DNA from: Gammaproteobacteria bacterium
GTDB taxonomy: Bacteria; Pseudomonadota; Gammaproteobacteria; Pseudomonadales; Moraxellaceae
DNA length: 64,000 nucleotides
Reading direction: 5' to 3'
NCBI GenBank assembly: GCA_028868515.1
Contig: JAGWUI010000008.1
Location: 1 to 64,000 of the forward strand
Shown here: piece after piece, positions 26,463 to 36,983 of the stretch
How positions within the stretch are numbered: the stretch's first letter is position 1
Layout of the letters: the number at the start of each line of letters is the position of its first letter
Notes under the pieces: model-generated
Database searches by the model: none
What the model saw: the letters and a program-made list of their open reading frames with translations, nothing else
What the model was told of the DNA's origin: nothing
Translations under genes and position numbers: made by a program

Positions 26463-27893
26463 ATGAAACAAGTATTACTTGCGTTCGGCTTGGCTGGCGC
26501 ACTATTAGCATCGCCGCTTGTTATGGCTGATGATGCTGCATCAGCACCAGTTGCGACAGCTTCTGCACCTGCTGCTGCATCAGCACCAGCGGCAACTACA
26601 GCAGCTGCACCTGCGGCGGCAACACCAGCACCAGCGGCTGCACCAGCAGCACCGCCAAAACTTGACAAAGGTGATAGCGCGTGGATGTTGACATCAACCG
26701 CATTGGTTTTGTTAATGACTATTCCAGGTTTGGCGCTGTTCTACGGCGGTATGGTACGTCGTAAAAACGTATTGGGCACAATGATGCATAGCCTTGCAGC
26801 GACAGCGATTGTGACTGTGGTTTGGGTTGTTATTGGTTATTCTCTTGCATTCGGTAGCAGTACAGGTGCACTTGCTCCATATATTGGTGGTTTTGACCGC
26901 GTGCTGATGAGTGGCGTTGCGATTGACCATATCTGGACTGATGCAGCTGGCACAGCGTATACCATTCCTGAATATCTGTTCATGGTTTTCCAAATGACCT
27001 TTGCGATCATCACTGCAGCATTGATGAGCGGTTCATTTGCTGAACGTATGAAGTTCTCTGCATTCATGTTGTTCATCACTTTGTGGAGTATCTTGGTTTA
27101 CTCACCAATCTGTCACTGGGTATGGCATGCAAAAGGCTGGTTAGCTGCTGCAGGTGCGTTGGACTACGCAGGTGGTACAGTTGTTCATATCAACTCTGGT
27201 ATCGCAGGTCTAGTTTCAGCATACGTATTGGGTAAACGTATCGGTTTCGGTAAAGAGCCAATGGCGCCACATAACTTAACCTTAACATTGATCGGTGCTG
27301 GTTTACTGTGGGTGGGTTGGTTCGGTTTCAACGCAGGTAGTGCTTTGGCTGCAAGCCCAAATGCTGCAATGGCGATGGTTGTCACTCAAGTTGCAACTGC
27401 TGCTGCGTCATTAAGCTGGTTAGCTGTTGAACGTTTCGTTCGTGGTCATGCTTCTGTATTGGGCGGTGCTTCTGGTGCGGTTGCAGGTTTGGTTGCGATT
27501 ACTCCAGCGTCAGGTTTTGTTGATGTAGGTGGCTCATTGGTGATCGGTTTGGTTGCTGGTGCTGTATGTTTCTGGGGTGCAACTGGCCTGAAACGTATCC
27601 TGAAAGCAGACGATTCTTTGGATGCGTTCGGTGTGCATGCGGTTGGTGGTATCACAGGTGCGTTGCTCACAGCGGTATTCGTGACTAAAGCAGTAACAGG
27701 TACAGATCCTAAACCAGTTTTGGATCAATTGATGATCCAAGGTGAGGGCATCCTTGCAACTTTATTGTACAGCGGTATCGTAACCTTCATCCTGCTCAAA
27801 GTTGTGGATATGGTGATCGGTCTGCGTGTATCTGAAGATGCAGAACGTGAAGGCTTGGACTTATCACAACATGGCGAACGTGTTGGTGACTAA
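26463..27893 (+). CDS. amtB: ammonium transporter AmtB
   Basis: Trimeric inner-membrane ammonium channel. It has 476 residues. A signal peptide (about 1-22, to VMADDA) is followed by an Ala/Pro-rich periplasmic N-terminus of about 45 residues, then 11 helices. Signature regions: GLALFYGGMVRRKNVLG, FQMTFAIITAALMSGSFAERM, the twin-His pore element around GGTVVHINSG and a second His in FGVHAVGGITGALL, plus the C-terminal GLDLSQHGERVGD regulatory tail. GlnK (upstream) blocks it through the tail when nitrogen is plentiful. The Ala/Pro stretch is longer than in E. coli AmtB. Confidence 0.97.
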   Translation: MKQVLLAFGLAGALLASPLVMADDAASAPVATASAPAAASAPAATTAAAPAAATPAPAAAPAAPPKLDKGDSAWMLTSTALVLLMTIPGLALFYGGMVRRKNVLGTMMHSLAATAIVTVVWVVIGYSLAFGSSTGALAPYIGGFDRVLMSGVAIDHIWTDAAGTAYTIPEYLFMVFQMTFAIITAALMSGSFAERMKFSAFMLFITLWSILVYSPICHWVWHAKGWLAAAGALDYAGGTVVHINSGIAGLVSAYVLGKRIGFGKEPMAPHNLTLTLIGAGLLWVGWFGFNAGSALAASPNAAMAMVVTQVATAAASLSWLAVERFVRGHASVLGGASGAVAGLVAITPASGFVDVGGSLVIGLVAGAVCFWGATGLKRILKADDSLDAFGVHAVGGITGALLTAVFVTKAVTGTDPKPVLDQLMIQGEGILATLLYSGIVTFILLKVVDMVIGLRVSEDAEREGLDLSQHGERVGD

Positions 27894-27927
27894 TGTGGGT
27901 GATTAAGGAATCCCTTCCTTAAAAACT

Positions 27928-27956
27928 AAAAATGAGAGCTTCGGCTCTCATTTTTT
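27928..27956 (+). terminator. intrinsic terminator of glnK-amtB
   Basis: Stem AAAATGAGAGC / GCTCTCATTTT with a TTCG tetraloop and a T-run. A second small hairpin (AAGGAATCCCTTCCTT) lies just before it at 27905-27920. Located about 35 bases after the amtB stop. Confidence 0.93.
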
Positions 27957-27992
27957 ATGCATTTTATTTGAGCTGTGAGCAAATGATTGCAA

Positions 27993-28029
27993 AAAAAACC
28001 GCAATCAAAACACATGATGGCGGTTTTTT
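27993..28029 (-). terminator. intrinsic terminator of the lipoprotein gene
   Basis: Stem AAAAAACCGC (27993-28002) / GCGGTTTTTT (28020-28029) with an internal ATCA/TGAT helix. It lies about 17 bases past the minus-strand stop at 28046, and its A-run is the T-run of that transcript. Confidence 0.88.
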
Positions 28030-28045
28030 GAGAGCTTAGGTCACG

Positions 28046-29734
28046 TTAATGACTGGTGACTATTGCACTAATGCCTTGACCTGTCGTTGTCATCGAACCT
28101 GAGCCAACAGACAAACTTGGTGCAGAGATTACGCCATTACCATTACTAGACTGCCCAATGCCAATCACTGCATTTGGGGTGCTCATGACGAATGTTACAT
28201 TGATTGGAGCGCTTGTAGTTGGTGTATAGCTTTGGATTTGTGCCGCAGTCAATCCAGTCGCTGTTCCTGAGTTTTTCAACTTCGTTAGGAATGAGTTAAT
28301 CGACAGATTAACTTTACCATTTGCGTAGAGATTGTCTGCTGACTGATTAGTTAATGTTGCTGTGGCATTGCTTACGCCTGATAAACTAAACGAATATGTT
28401 GTTGTTGCTGGAACTGAAGCTCCTGTTAGTGTACCAGTACTATCAAAAGTCAAAGTAACGTTGTTGATAATGAGATTAACGGTATTGCCATTGATTGTGT
28501 AACTCAGAGCAGCTTGAACAGGTAAAGTGGTTGTTCCTACCAGTGACCCAACTTCATTCAAAGGAAATTGAATGTTAGAAAGAGCACCAGTTGCGGTAAG
28601 CGGCTGATTTGAAGCTGTTGAAACGGTTTGCTCGCTACCATTATTTAATATTACGCCAGTGATTTGAAGAAAATTACTTAATGTAGGGGCTGTTGTATTT
28701 GTGCTGGCAAGGCTTGAGCCTAGAGCACTCAGGGTCAGTTGAGTCGTTGGGTCTGAGCTGCCGAGTTGTGCGACTATTGATGGAGTGATGATCTTTTGAG
28801 TTGCGGTAGATTGTGCCGTAGTTACAATTTGAGCAATATTATTGGCTCCGATATTGCTCAAAGTTGCTTGAGGTGAACTACCAATCGTGACGTTGGACAA
28901 AGCATTGCTTACGTTGTTAACGAGGTTGCTAATAGTTGCGGTTCCAACTAAAGCCACGTTACTGGCATAGGTGTTTGTATTCGTTTGCACATTCGAAGGG
29001 AAACTGGTTTTATTTGTTGTTACTGCAGATGTGACCGATGCCGAAATAATGGCTGAAATATTTGTACTATTTGTTAAAGAAAAGGAGCCATTTATATTTT
29101 GGGCGTTCAACATCGCGTTGATTATACCTGCTTGCGCTGCTTGAGTTGCTTGCGCTGGAGTTAAGGTTCCTCCCACAGATGTAGAAAAGCTTTCCATTAA
29201 AGCTGTAACTTGATTAATCAACTGTTGCAGAACAACGTTTTGTTGCAATGATCTTGCATTGCTCATCGGGTCTTGAGTTAATGGATTATAGGGTAATCCG
29301 AGTTGTCCGATAATTAGGCTTGCATTAGAACCATTAGCACCGCCAGGACTTATTAAGTCAAGTTGTGCAATCAGTGTGGTCAGAGGTGAAACAATGATAG
29401 GTGTTGTGGCTGATAAAGTTTCTTTGGGCGCCTGAATTGTGCCAGCAAAAGGAAGACCTGTACCAATATCAGTACCACCAGTCACAGTCACAGCGCTGCT
29501 AGAGCAACCTGTAGGGAACGTAAAATTGCCGTTAGCATCAGTTTTTGTCGTGGCATTACCGCAATCGGTGAATGTAACAGTTCCGCCTGAAATATAAAAA
29601 TCGACTGCTGTTCCAGTCCCCGTCACAGTAGATTGCGGTTGACTATTACTGCTACCACCGCCACAAGCTGTTAGTAATGCAGTTGTTGCAATGGCTCCAG
29701 CCAAACCTAAAGATTTTTGATGCTTGATTTTCAT
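28046..29734 (-). CDS. large Ser/Thr/Asn-rich lipoprotein
   Basis: A 562-residue protein from the start MKIKHQKSLG at 29734; a longer start would put 12 extra residues before the signal peptide. The lipobox LLTAC is followed by a Gly/Ser linker, so it is predicted as an outer-membrane lipoprotein. Residues about 30-110 resemble a small beta domain (FYISGGTVTFTDCGNATTKTDANGNFTFPTGC) like carboxypeptidase-regulatory folds. The rest is low in Lys/Arg and rich in Thr, Asn, Ser and Gln, with no recognised domain. Function is unknown; cell-surface display or a structural role is inference. Monocistronic with its own terminator. Confidence 0.7.
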   Translation of the reverse strand: MKIKHQKSLGLAGAIATTALLTACGGGSSNSQPQSTVTGTGTAVDFYISGGTVTFTDCGNATTKTDANGNFTFPTGCSSSAVTVTGGTDIGTGLPFAGTIQAPKETLSATTPIIVSPLTTLIAQLDLISPGGANGSNASLIIGQLGLPYNPLTQDPMSNARSLQQNVVLQQLINQVTALMESFSTSVGGTLTPAQATQAAQAGIINAMLNAQNINGSFSLTNSTNISAIISASVTSAVTTNKTSFPSNVQTNTNTYASNVALVGTATISNLVNNVSNALSNVTIGSSPQATLSNIGANNIAQIVTTAQSTATQKIITPSIVAQLGSSDPTTQLTLSALGSSLASTNTTAPTLSNFLQITGVILNNGSEQTVSTASNQPLTATGALSNIQFPLNEVGSLVGTTTLPVQAALSYTINGNTVNLIINNVTLTFDSTGTLTGASVPATTTYSFSLSGVSNATATLTNQSADNLYANGKVNLSINSFLTKLKNSGTATGLTAAQIQSYTPTTSAPINVTFVMSTPNAVIGIGQSSNGNGVISAPSLSVGSGSMTTTGQGISAIVTSH

Positions 29735-30070
29735 ATCTGTCCCTAAAAAAATTGTTTTCCCAATGTACAAAAAGTCTCATCATCCCTGCGCAGGGGGCTT
29801 TTGTGATGCATTCTATAGCAGTAAAAGGAACATACACAAATTAATTAGTTTTGGTTGCTAGCGTGAGTTGTTGTAAATAATATTTAAAATGTCGATCTTA
29901 GTAATTTGATCTAATTACTCTTTTTGTAGAGGTTCTAAGGAAGTTTTGATGAAATTGTCGAAATTGATTTGTTGCATTAATTAAGTTTTTGATGTGATCG
30001 CTTACTGCCTCTTTTTGATTCATTCTTTTGCTAAACTACAGCCAACTTTATTTTTCCAATTGTCACTCCT
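29735..30070. other. gene-free region between lipoprotein gene and nrdR
   Basis: A 336-base AT-rich spacer between divergent genes. It must hold both promoters. I see no convincing -35/-10 pair with correct spacing, no riboswitch and no repeat beyond a small GC hairpin around CCCTGCGCAGGG (29785-29796). Confidence 0.5.
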
Positions 30071-30529
30071 ATGCATTGTCCTTTTTGTAATGCGCCTGAT
30101 AGTAAGGTGATTGACTCACGCTTAGCAGCTGAAGGTCGGCAGATTCGCAGACGTCGTGAATGTGTCGTCTGCAGTGAACGGTTTACGACATTTGAATCCT
30201 ACGATGTCGTGATGCCGCGTGTGCAGAAATCTAATGGTCGTTATGAACCGTTTGATGAAGCAAAACTCAAGCGATCATTGCAGCATGCTTTGCAAAAGCG
30301 TCCTATTAGCCTCGATCAGATCGATACTGTATTACTTGAAATCAGCCAAAAACTTCGCAGTCTCGGTGAGCGTGAAGTGCCATCGCGCTTGATTGGTGAG
30401 GCTGTGATGGAGGCGTTGTATACCTTGGATCATGTGGCGTATGTGCGTTTTGCATCGGTCTATCGTGACTTTAAAGATGTTGAAGCATTCCGTCAGACGA
30501 TTGATCAGATGAGACATTCCAATGATTGA
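30071..30529 (+). CDS. nrdR: NrdR, repressor of ribonucleotide reductase genes
   Basis: A 152-residue regulator. Its N-terminal zinc ribbon ([17 protein letters not shown]...[16 protein letters not shown]) carries four cysteines. The ATP-cone domain starts at [22 protein letters not shown] and senses ATP/dATP. It ends with [19 protein letters not shown], which fits the family. In Proteobacteria it normally precedes ribD, as here, where the ribD start overlaps its last eight bases. It should regulate nrd operons elsewhere. Confidence 0.97.
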   Translation: MHCPFCNAPDSKVIDSRLAAEGRQIRRRRECVVCSERFTTFESYDVVMPRVQKSNGRYEPFDEAKLKRSLQHALQKRPISLDQIDTVLLEISQKLRSLGEREVPSRLIGEAVMEALYTLDHVAYVRFASVYRDFKDVEAFRQTIDQMRHSND

Positions 30530-31634
30530 TGTGGAGATTTCTGCTCAACAGAATGCTGAAGATCATCGCTGGATGCAGCATGCGTTGACGCTGGCCAAGC
30601 GAGGTTTGTATACCACTAGACCTAATCCAGCGGTGGGTTGTGTCTTAGTAAAAGATGGCGAAATTGTGGGTGAAGGCTTTCACCCAAAAGCTGGTGAGCC
30701 ACACGCAGAGGTGTTTGCGCTACGCCAAGCGGGTGAAGCCGCTCGTGGTGCAACGGCGTATGTGACGTTAGAGCCTTGTTCGCATTTCGGTCGAACGCCA
30801 CCATGTGCGAATGGATTGATCGATGCACAAGTTGCACGCGTCGTGATGGCAGTTTTAGATGCAAATCCTCAAGTTGCAGGGCAGGGACTTGCCAAGTTAC
30901 AAGCCGCAGGGATTGAAACACGTGTTGGCGTGTGTGAGACAGAGGCGCGAGAGATCAATGCGGGATTCTTGCAAACGATGGCGGGTGGGCGTCCTTTTGT
31001 ACGGCTTAAAGTCGCAGCAAGTCTGGATGGACGAACTGCAATGTCCTCAGGCGAATCGAAGTGGATTACAGGTAGCGCAGCGCGTCAGGATGTACAGCAT
31101 TTTCGAGCCATGAGTGGAGCGATTATCACAGGGATTGGAACGGTGCTTGCGGATGATCCGCAGCTCAATGTCCGTTCGGTCGCGGATGGTACACCAATTG
31201 AAAATATCCCGCAGCCACTGCGTGTTGTGCTGGATCGCCATGGGAAAATCCCGAAAACAGCACAAATATTACATTCAGCCCAATCGACTTTGATGGTCGG
31301 AATTGATCCAGAAACGACTTTTGCTCATGTAAATGCGGATGTAGAAAAGTGGCATTATCAATCATTAGCCTCATTACTCGATGATTTGAAAAATAAGAAA
31401 AATATTCACGATGTCATGATTGAGGCAGGGGCAACACTGTCTGGTGCATTCATCGAGGCTGGGTTGGTTGATGAACTGATTGTTTATTTCGCCCCAACAT
31501 TGTTGGGCTCATTGGCTCGTCCGATGTTTAATTTGCCATTTTTGAAGATGAATGAGCAAGTTCGTTGGCAGACGGTGAGTGTGACGCTGGTGGGTGATGA
31601 TGTGAGATGGGTGTTGAGGTCGATTCAATCCTAG
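30522..31634 (+). CDS. ribD: RibD, riboflavin deaminase/reductase
   Basis: Bifunctional enzyme for the second and third steps of riboflavin synthesis. It has 370 residues. The N-terminal deaminase has [11 protein letters not shown] (catalytic His-Glu) and [16 protein letters not shown] (zinc Cys). The C-terminal NADPH reductase contains [22 protein letters not shown] and [20 protein letters not shown]. The start overlaps nrdR by eight bases. The ribE gene follows nearly 900 bases later, after an inserted RcnB-like gene. Confidence 0.98.
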   Translation: MIDVEISAQQNAEDHRWMQHALTLAKRGLYTTRPNPAVGCVLVKDGEIVGEGFHPKAGEPHAEVFALRQAGEAARGATAYVTLEPCSHFGRTPPCANGLIDAQVARVVMAVLDANPQVAGQGLAKLQAAGIETRVGVCETEAREINAGFLQTMAGGRPFVRLKVAASLDGRTAMSSGESKWITGSAARQDVQHFRAMSGAIITGIGTVLADDPQLNVRSVADGTPIENIPQPLRVVLDRHGKIPKTAQILHSAQSTLMVGIDPETTFAHVNADVEKWHYQSLASLLDDLKNKKNIHDVMIEAGATLSGAFIEAGLVDELIVYFAPTLLGSLARPMFNLPFLKMNEQVRWQTVSVTLVGDDVRWVLRSIQS

Positions 31635-31650
31635 TGATGTATAAAAATCG

Positions 31651-31676
31651 TGGGGCAACCGCAGGTTGCCCCTACA
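31651..31676. repeat. GGGGCAACC hairpin repeat
   Basis: Perfect nine-base stem GGGGCAACC / GGTTGCCCC around GCA (31653-31673) with the flanking bases GT and TAC. Elements of the form GTAGGGGCAACC...GGTTGCCCCTAC are widespread intergenic hairpins. It lies between convergent ribD and the RcnB-like gene, where it may also act as a terminator, although no T-run follows. Confidence 0.6.
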
Positions 31677-31708
31677 GGGTATTTCCAATGATGCTTTATC
31701 GTCAATAA

Positions 31709-32170
31709 TTAGTAATACAATCCTTGAACCACTGATAAAATCACACCTGTTGTGATTGCTGCCAGCACGACATCGTTGTCCACACGCACCCAGCGGTAGC
31801 CGCGTGGCGGTGGGTTGAGGTGGTAGTAGCGATAGTCAACATAGTATTGACGTCCGCGGTAAGCAGGTGGCAGTCGGTCACCACCGCGCCAATGACGAAC
31901 TTGGTAGCCATGAGGGCGGAAATATGGGTTTGGTGCACGATAACGTTGTCCTTGCCAGTTTGGGTTGCCGCCACGATTGTCATGCCATTGAGATCTATCT
32001 CCACCGCGATGATCTTGCCCTTGTGGACCGCGTTGGTCACCACCACGGTGATCCCATTGACCGCCACGTTGGTCTCCGCCGCCTTGACCGCGCCATTGGT
32101 CATCAGCTTGAGCCACTGAAATTCCAGTCATGGCGATAATTAGCGTACTTACAATGATGATCTTCTTCAT
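31709..32170 (-). CDS. RcnB-family periplasmic protein
   Basis: A 153-residue protein from the start MKKIIIVSTLI at 32170; an upstream in-frame start would add 11 residues before the signal peptide. After the cleavage site near VAQADD come Gly/Asp/Arg/Gln/His repeats (GGDQRGGQWDHRGGDQRG), then a C-terminal RcnB-like domain with PYFRPHGYQVRHWRGGDRLPPAYR and a final hydrophobic YHLNPP...GYRWVRV...VVLAAITTGVIL. The family includes the E. coli RcnB periplasmic nickel/cobalt homeostasis protein; the His-rich repeats could bind metal, but the exact role is unknown. Confidence 0.8.
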   Translation of the reverse strand: MKKIIIVSTLIIAMTGISVAQADDQWRGQGGGDQRGGQWDHRGGDQRGPQGQDHRGGDRSQWHDNRGGNPNWQGQRYRAPNPYFRPHGYQVRHWRGGDRLPPAYRGRQYYVDYRYYHLNPPPRGYRWVRVDNDVVLAAITTGVILSVVQGLYY

Positions 32171-32534
32171 GGGAAGCTCCTTAATTAAATAACCATAAGC
32201 CAAATGATCATACAGATGACGTCATTTTGTTGTCATCACTTTGCCCATTTCATCAAGTGACTTTTCATGAAGCTACTTGTCATGAAGCCACTTTGCAGGA
32301 ATTACCATACAAAAGAGACTTAGCGTGCTCATTCGGTTAATATATTCAAATGATACTGGGCAAGTTGCTTAAAGTGATTATGCTGACTCAAGTACCTTAA
32401 ATTATGGACTTTGTGTTCGGTGTTCGTGTCGCTATTGTGTCCTTTGGTGTGCGAATACGTCTTTTACGTAGCATGAACATCTAAGCGTAAGTTTTGAATC
32501 CTATTTTTATATAGATCAGTTGTTTAGGAAGTAT
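32171..32534. other. gene-free region upstream of ribE
   Basis: A 364-base spacer between the divergent RcnB-like gene and ribE. It contains a tandem triplet of 15-base repeats (32250-32294). It shows no FMN-riboswitch features, so ribE appears not to be under RFN control here. Just before ribE an AGGA ribosome-binding site is present (TTTAGGAAGTATATG). Confidence 0.6.
32250..32294. repeat. three tandem 15-base direct repeats
   Basis: TCATCAAGTGACTTT, TCATGAAGCTACTTG and TCATGAAGCCACTTT follow one another without gaps. The first half of each unit is nearly constant (TCATSAAG). They lie 80-125 bases upstream of the RcnB-like start and about 240 bases upstream of ribE, and could be direct-repeat operator sites. 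Confidence 0.75.
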
Positions 32535-33233
32535 ATGTTTACTGGAATTATCGAATCTGTTGGGTCTATCCGCGCCATTGTGCCGCAAGGTGGAGACGTT
32601 CGCGTGACGGTTCAAACCTCAAGTAGTGGCAGTAAAGGTGCAGATTTATCGATGTCAGATGTTCATTTAGGTGACTCAATCGCAACGAATGGCATTTGCT
32701 TAACCGTGATCGAAATGGGCGCTGATTATTATGTGGCTGATGTGTCGGGGGAGACATTACGTCGGACAACTTTAGGTCAATGGAAAATCGGAACTCGCGT
32801 AAACTTAGAAAAAGCCTTGTTACCGACAACACGTCTCGGTGGACATTTGGTCAGTGGTCATGTCGATGGTTTGGGGGAGATTGTCGTCCAACGTCAAGAT
32901 GCACGTTCACTGTACTATGAAGTTCGTGCGCCACGAGAATTAGCGCGTTATTTGGCAGAAAAAGGATCTGTCACGGTTGATGGGATTAGTTTGACGATCA
33001 ATCAATTAAGTGGCTCAACACTCAGTTTGAATCTGGTGCCACATACTGCAAACCATACCAATATCAATGATTGGAAGGTTGGTAGTTTTGTGAATTTGGA
33101 AGTCGATGTGCTGGCGCGTTATTTAGAGCGATTGATGCTGGGTGATCGTGCTGCAGATACGGTCGGAAATAGTGAATCAAGTGGCGTAACGATGGCGCTG
33201 TTACAAGAGAGCGGTTTTTTATCGCGTCGCTAA
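32535..33233 (+). CDS. ribE: riboflavin synthase
   Basis: Converts two 6,7-dimethyl-8-ribityllumazines to riboflavin and the pyrimidine precursor. It has 232 residues from MFTGIIESVG, the universal start (AGGA seven bases upstream; a start five codons earlier is not needed). Two lumazine-binding domains: ADLSMSDVHLGDSIATNGICLTV and the second with RYLAEKGSVTVDGISLTI. The repeated GHLVSGHVDG motif is present. Homotrimer in the cytoplasm. It follows ribD in function, although separated from it. Confidence 0.97.
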   Translation: MFTGIIESVGSIRAIVPQGGDVRVTVQTSSSGSKGADLSMSDVHLGDSIATNGICLTVIEMGADYYVADVSGETLRRTTLGQWKIGTRVNLEKALLPTTRLGGHLVSGHVDGLGEIVVQRQDARSLYYEVRAPRELARYLAEKGSVTVDGISLTINQLSGSTLSLNLVPHTANHTNINDWKVGSFVNLEVDVLARYLERLMLGDRAADTVGNSESSGVTMALLQESGFLSRR

Positions 33234-33307
33234 ACGGATGAGTTAAATCGGTCGTTATCGATGGGTTGCTTTATAGAGATTCTGATGGAAAGTGAATGTC
33301 TAGTTAA

Positions 33308-34711
<1,404 letters not shown>

Positions 34712-34777
34712 AAAAGTTGACCTTTTGCAAAGAAAATAAGTTGGGATCTATAAATATGGACATGACAGGTATAAAGC

Positions 34778-35998
34778 ATGGTTTCTAAGTCGCTAAAAGA
34801 TGTTCAATCTCGCTTAAGTACCTTATGGAACAAGTTTGTATCCATTCCTTCAGTGGTTGATGAACTGACTGCGCGTCGTGTCCTGCTGTTCAGTGTGATT
34901 GTACTGATTTGTATTGGGACAACGATGATTGGTTCGGCATCAATCCCCTATGGTGATTATAAATATCATCAGCCTTTGTACTTTATCACGCGACAATTGA
35001 TCTATTTGTTCGTTGGTTTATGTGCTGTTTTTGTTGCGGTGAGAATTCCTTTAAAAGCATGGTTTGGGCAAACCTTTTTATTATGGTTTGCTGTCTTAAT
35101 TCTATTGGTGATGGTGTTAATTCCTGGAATTGGTGCAGACGTCAACGGTTCCAAACGATGGATTAAATTAGCAGGATTTACATTTCAACCTTCTGAATTT
35201 GCTAAGTTTGTCATGGTGCTTTTTACGGCAGATTATGTGGTGCGTCGTGAGGATGAGATTCGTTTTAGTTGGTCGGGATTCTTTCGCTTACTAGGTCCGA
35301 TGGTTTCCGTACTTTCCATGATTTTACTCGAACCAGATCTTGGGGCGAGCGTGGTTGTGGTTGCAAGTATGATGACCGTGTTCTTTTTAGCGGGTGCACC
35401 TGTGCGCCAGTTTGCGGTCATGCTGGTCGGCGCTTTGATTTCGTTAGCGATTGCGATTATTTTTGAGCCGTATCGTTTAAAACGGATGACTTCATTTGCC
35501 AATCCTTGGGATGATGAACTGGGTGCGGATTATCAGCTGAAACAGAGTTTGATTGCGTTTGGTCGTGGCGAGATCAATGGTGCAGGCTTAGGTCATAGTG
35601 TCCAGAAATTATCTTATCTACCTGAAGCGCATACTGACTTTTTACTCGCCATTATTGGAGAGGAGTTGGGTTTTGTTGGGATTGCCTGTTTATTTGGCTT
35701 GCTGATGATTATGGTGATTTCGTGTATGCGTATCGGACATCGTGCTTTGGCAAATCAGTATGCATCTGCAGGTTATCTGGCTTATGGCATTGCCACGATT
35801 TTCTTGCTACAGATCTTGGTGAATGGCGGGATGAACATGGGGATGTTGCCCACCAAAGGTCTGACTTTGCCATTTATCAGTTATGGTGGTACGTCATTAG
35901 TGATCTCGTTGATGATGATTGGTGTATTACTACGCATCGATCAGGAAACTCAGAAACCGAAGCCACGTAGTGCACGAGAGGCGTATTTGGCGGGATGA
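34778..35998 (+). CDS. ftsW: FtsW, septal peptidoglycan polymerase
   Basis: SEDS-family transglycosylase that works with FtsI at the septum. It has 406 residues and ten hydrophobic helices. Family motifs: RWIKLAGFTFQPSEFAKF (GSKRW block), LLEPDLGASVV, PEAHTDFLLAIIGEELG and the late GLTLPFISYGGTSL. The hydrophilic N-terminus of about 33 residues is cytoplasmic. It is transcribed with murD. A terminator 25 bases downstream ends the operon. Confidence 0.97.
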   Translation: MVSKSLKDVQSRLSTLWNKFVSIPSVVDELTARRVLLFSVIVLICIGTTMIGSASIPYGDYKYHQPLYFITRQLIYLFVGLCAVFVAVRIPLKAWFGQTFLLWFAVLILLVMVLIPGIGADVNGSKRWIKLAGFTFQPSEFAKFVMVLFTADYVVRREDEIRFSWSGFFRLLGPMVSVLSMILLEPDLGASVVVVASMMTVFFLAGAPVRQFAVMLVGALISLAIAIIFEPYRLKRMTSFANPWDDELGADYQLKQSLIAFGRGEINGAGLGHSVQKLSYLPEAHTDFLLAIIGEELGFVGIACLFGLLMIMVISCMRIGHRALANQYASAGYLAYGIATIFLLQILVNGGMNMGMLPTKGLTLPFISYGGTSLVISLMMIGVLLRIDQETQKPKPRSAREAYLAG

Positions 35999-36022
35999 TT
36001 TTAGCTTTTTAAAGTCAGTAGA

Positions 36023-36057
36023 AGCCCATTTCACATTTGCGGAATGGGCTTTTTTTA
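36023..36057 (+). terminator. intrinsic terminator of murD-ftsW
   Basis: Stem AGCCCATT (36023-36030) / AATGGGCT (36043-36050) followed by a seven-T run. It lies between the convergent ftsW and gluQ genes and abuts the gluQ stop. Confidence 0.9.
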
Positions 36058-36963
36058 TTAAAGAAAAACTCCAGAAATCTGAGTTTCCCTTGGAACTTGA
36101 TTTAGATTCCAAACTTTAGCGGCATGTTCTAAAAACTCATCCACTGAATTTGCCTCAACGTGATGTTGTCCTAGCGCCGAAAATGCTTTTTGCAGCGTTG
36201 GGATGATTTCAGTGCATTGCAAAGCCATAGCAAGATTCTGTTTAGAGAGCTTCTGACCTTGAGCATTCATGGCTAATGGGATATGGCAATAGGTTGGTTC
36301 AAATGCGGATAGTTCTGGCAATTTTAATGTGTTTAGACATTTTCTTAGCCAAATTTGTCGAGCTGTGTTATCGAGTAGATCAGCGCCGCGCACAATATCT
36401 GTGACATTCTGCCTCATATCATCAACGACAACAGCGAGCTGATAACTAATAATCCCATCACGTCGTCGTAAGACAAAGTCACCCGTCGTTTGAATTAAGT
36501 TCTCGCAAATTTGTCCCTGAATCTGATCAACAAAGCAGATGAGTTCATCAGATACGCGTAGACGAATGGCATTGCCTTCAAAGGGGAGGTTTTTATCTCT
36601 ACAGGTATTCGGATAGGCAATCAGACCCATTAACTGCTTACGAGTACAAGCGCAGGCATAAACTAGCCCTTGGGCAGCAAGTGCATCAATGATGTGATGA
36701 TAATATGCGAGATGATCTTGCTGACGCTCAATCGGTTGATTCGTATGTAAACCATAGGCATTTAAGGCAGCTAGAATCTGAGCTTCTGCACCAAGCTGGT
36801 TACGCGGAATGTCAGTATCTTCGATGCGGATTAGCCAGCGCCCCTGATGGTGACGTGCTTCGCACCAGCTAGCGAGAGCGGTGATTAAAGAGCCGAAATG
36901 CAACGGGCCGGTTGGCGATGGCGCGAACCGACCCGTATATAAGTGTTCAGGATGCAAGATCAA
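36058..36963 (-). CDS. gluQ: glutamyl-queuosine tRNA(Asp) synthetase
   Basis: Glutamylates queuosine at the wobble base of tRNA-Asp; a truncated GluRS without an anticodon domain. It has 301 residues. ATP-binding motif RFAPSPTGPLHFGSLI (HIGH equivalent HFGS), zinc site CACTRKQL...NTCRD, and a KMSKS-like KLSKQNLA. It lies 20 bases downstream of dksA on the minus strand, the usual dksA-gluQ pairing. Confidence 0.96.
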   Translation of the reverse strand: MILHPEHLYTGRFAPSPTGPLHFGSLITALASWCEARHHQGRWLIRIEDTDIPRNQLGAEAQILAALNAYGLHTNQPIERQQDHLAYYHHIIDALAAQGLVYACACTRKQLMGLIAYPNTCRDKNLPFEGNAIRLRVSDELICFVDQIQGQICENLIQTTGDFVLRRRDGIISYQLAVVVDDMRQNVTDIVRGADLLDNTARQIWLRKCLNTLKLPELSAFEPTYCHIPLAMNAQGQKLSKQNLAMALQCTEIIPTLQKAFSALGQHHVEANSVDEFLEHAAKVWNLNQVPRETQISGVFL

Positions 36964-36983
36964 TGCTCACACCGTGATATATG

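Noticed and set aside
29776-29800. CCCTGCGCAGGG as an intrinsic terminator
   Set aside because: It lies upstream of a gene start, has a very short loop and no suitable T-run; probably a chance dyad.
32250-32294. Tandem repeats as a minimal CRISPR array
   Set aside because: Units follow each other with no spacers, are only 15 bases, and there are no cas genes.
32171-32534. Possible FMN riboswitch before ribE
   Set aside because: Read through for the conserved GGGC...GGCGG-type RFN core elements; none is present. Only the 15-base repeats stand out.
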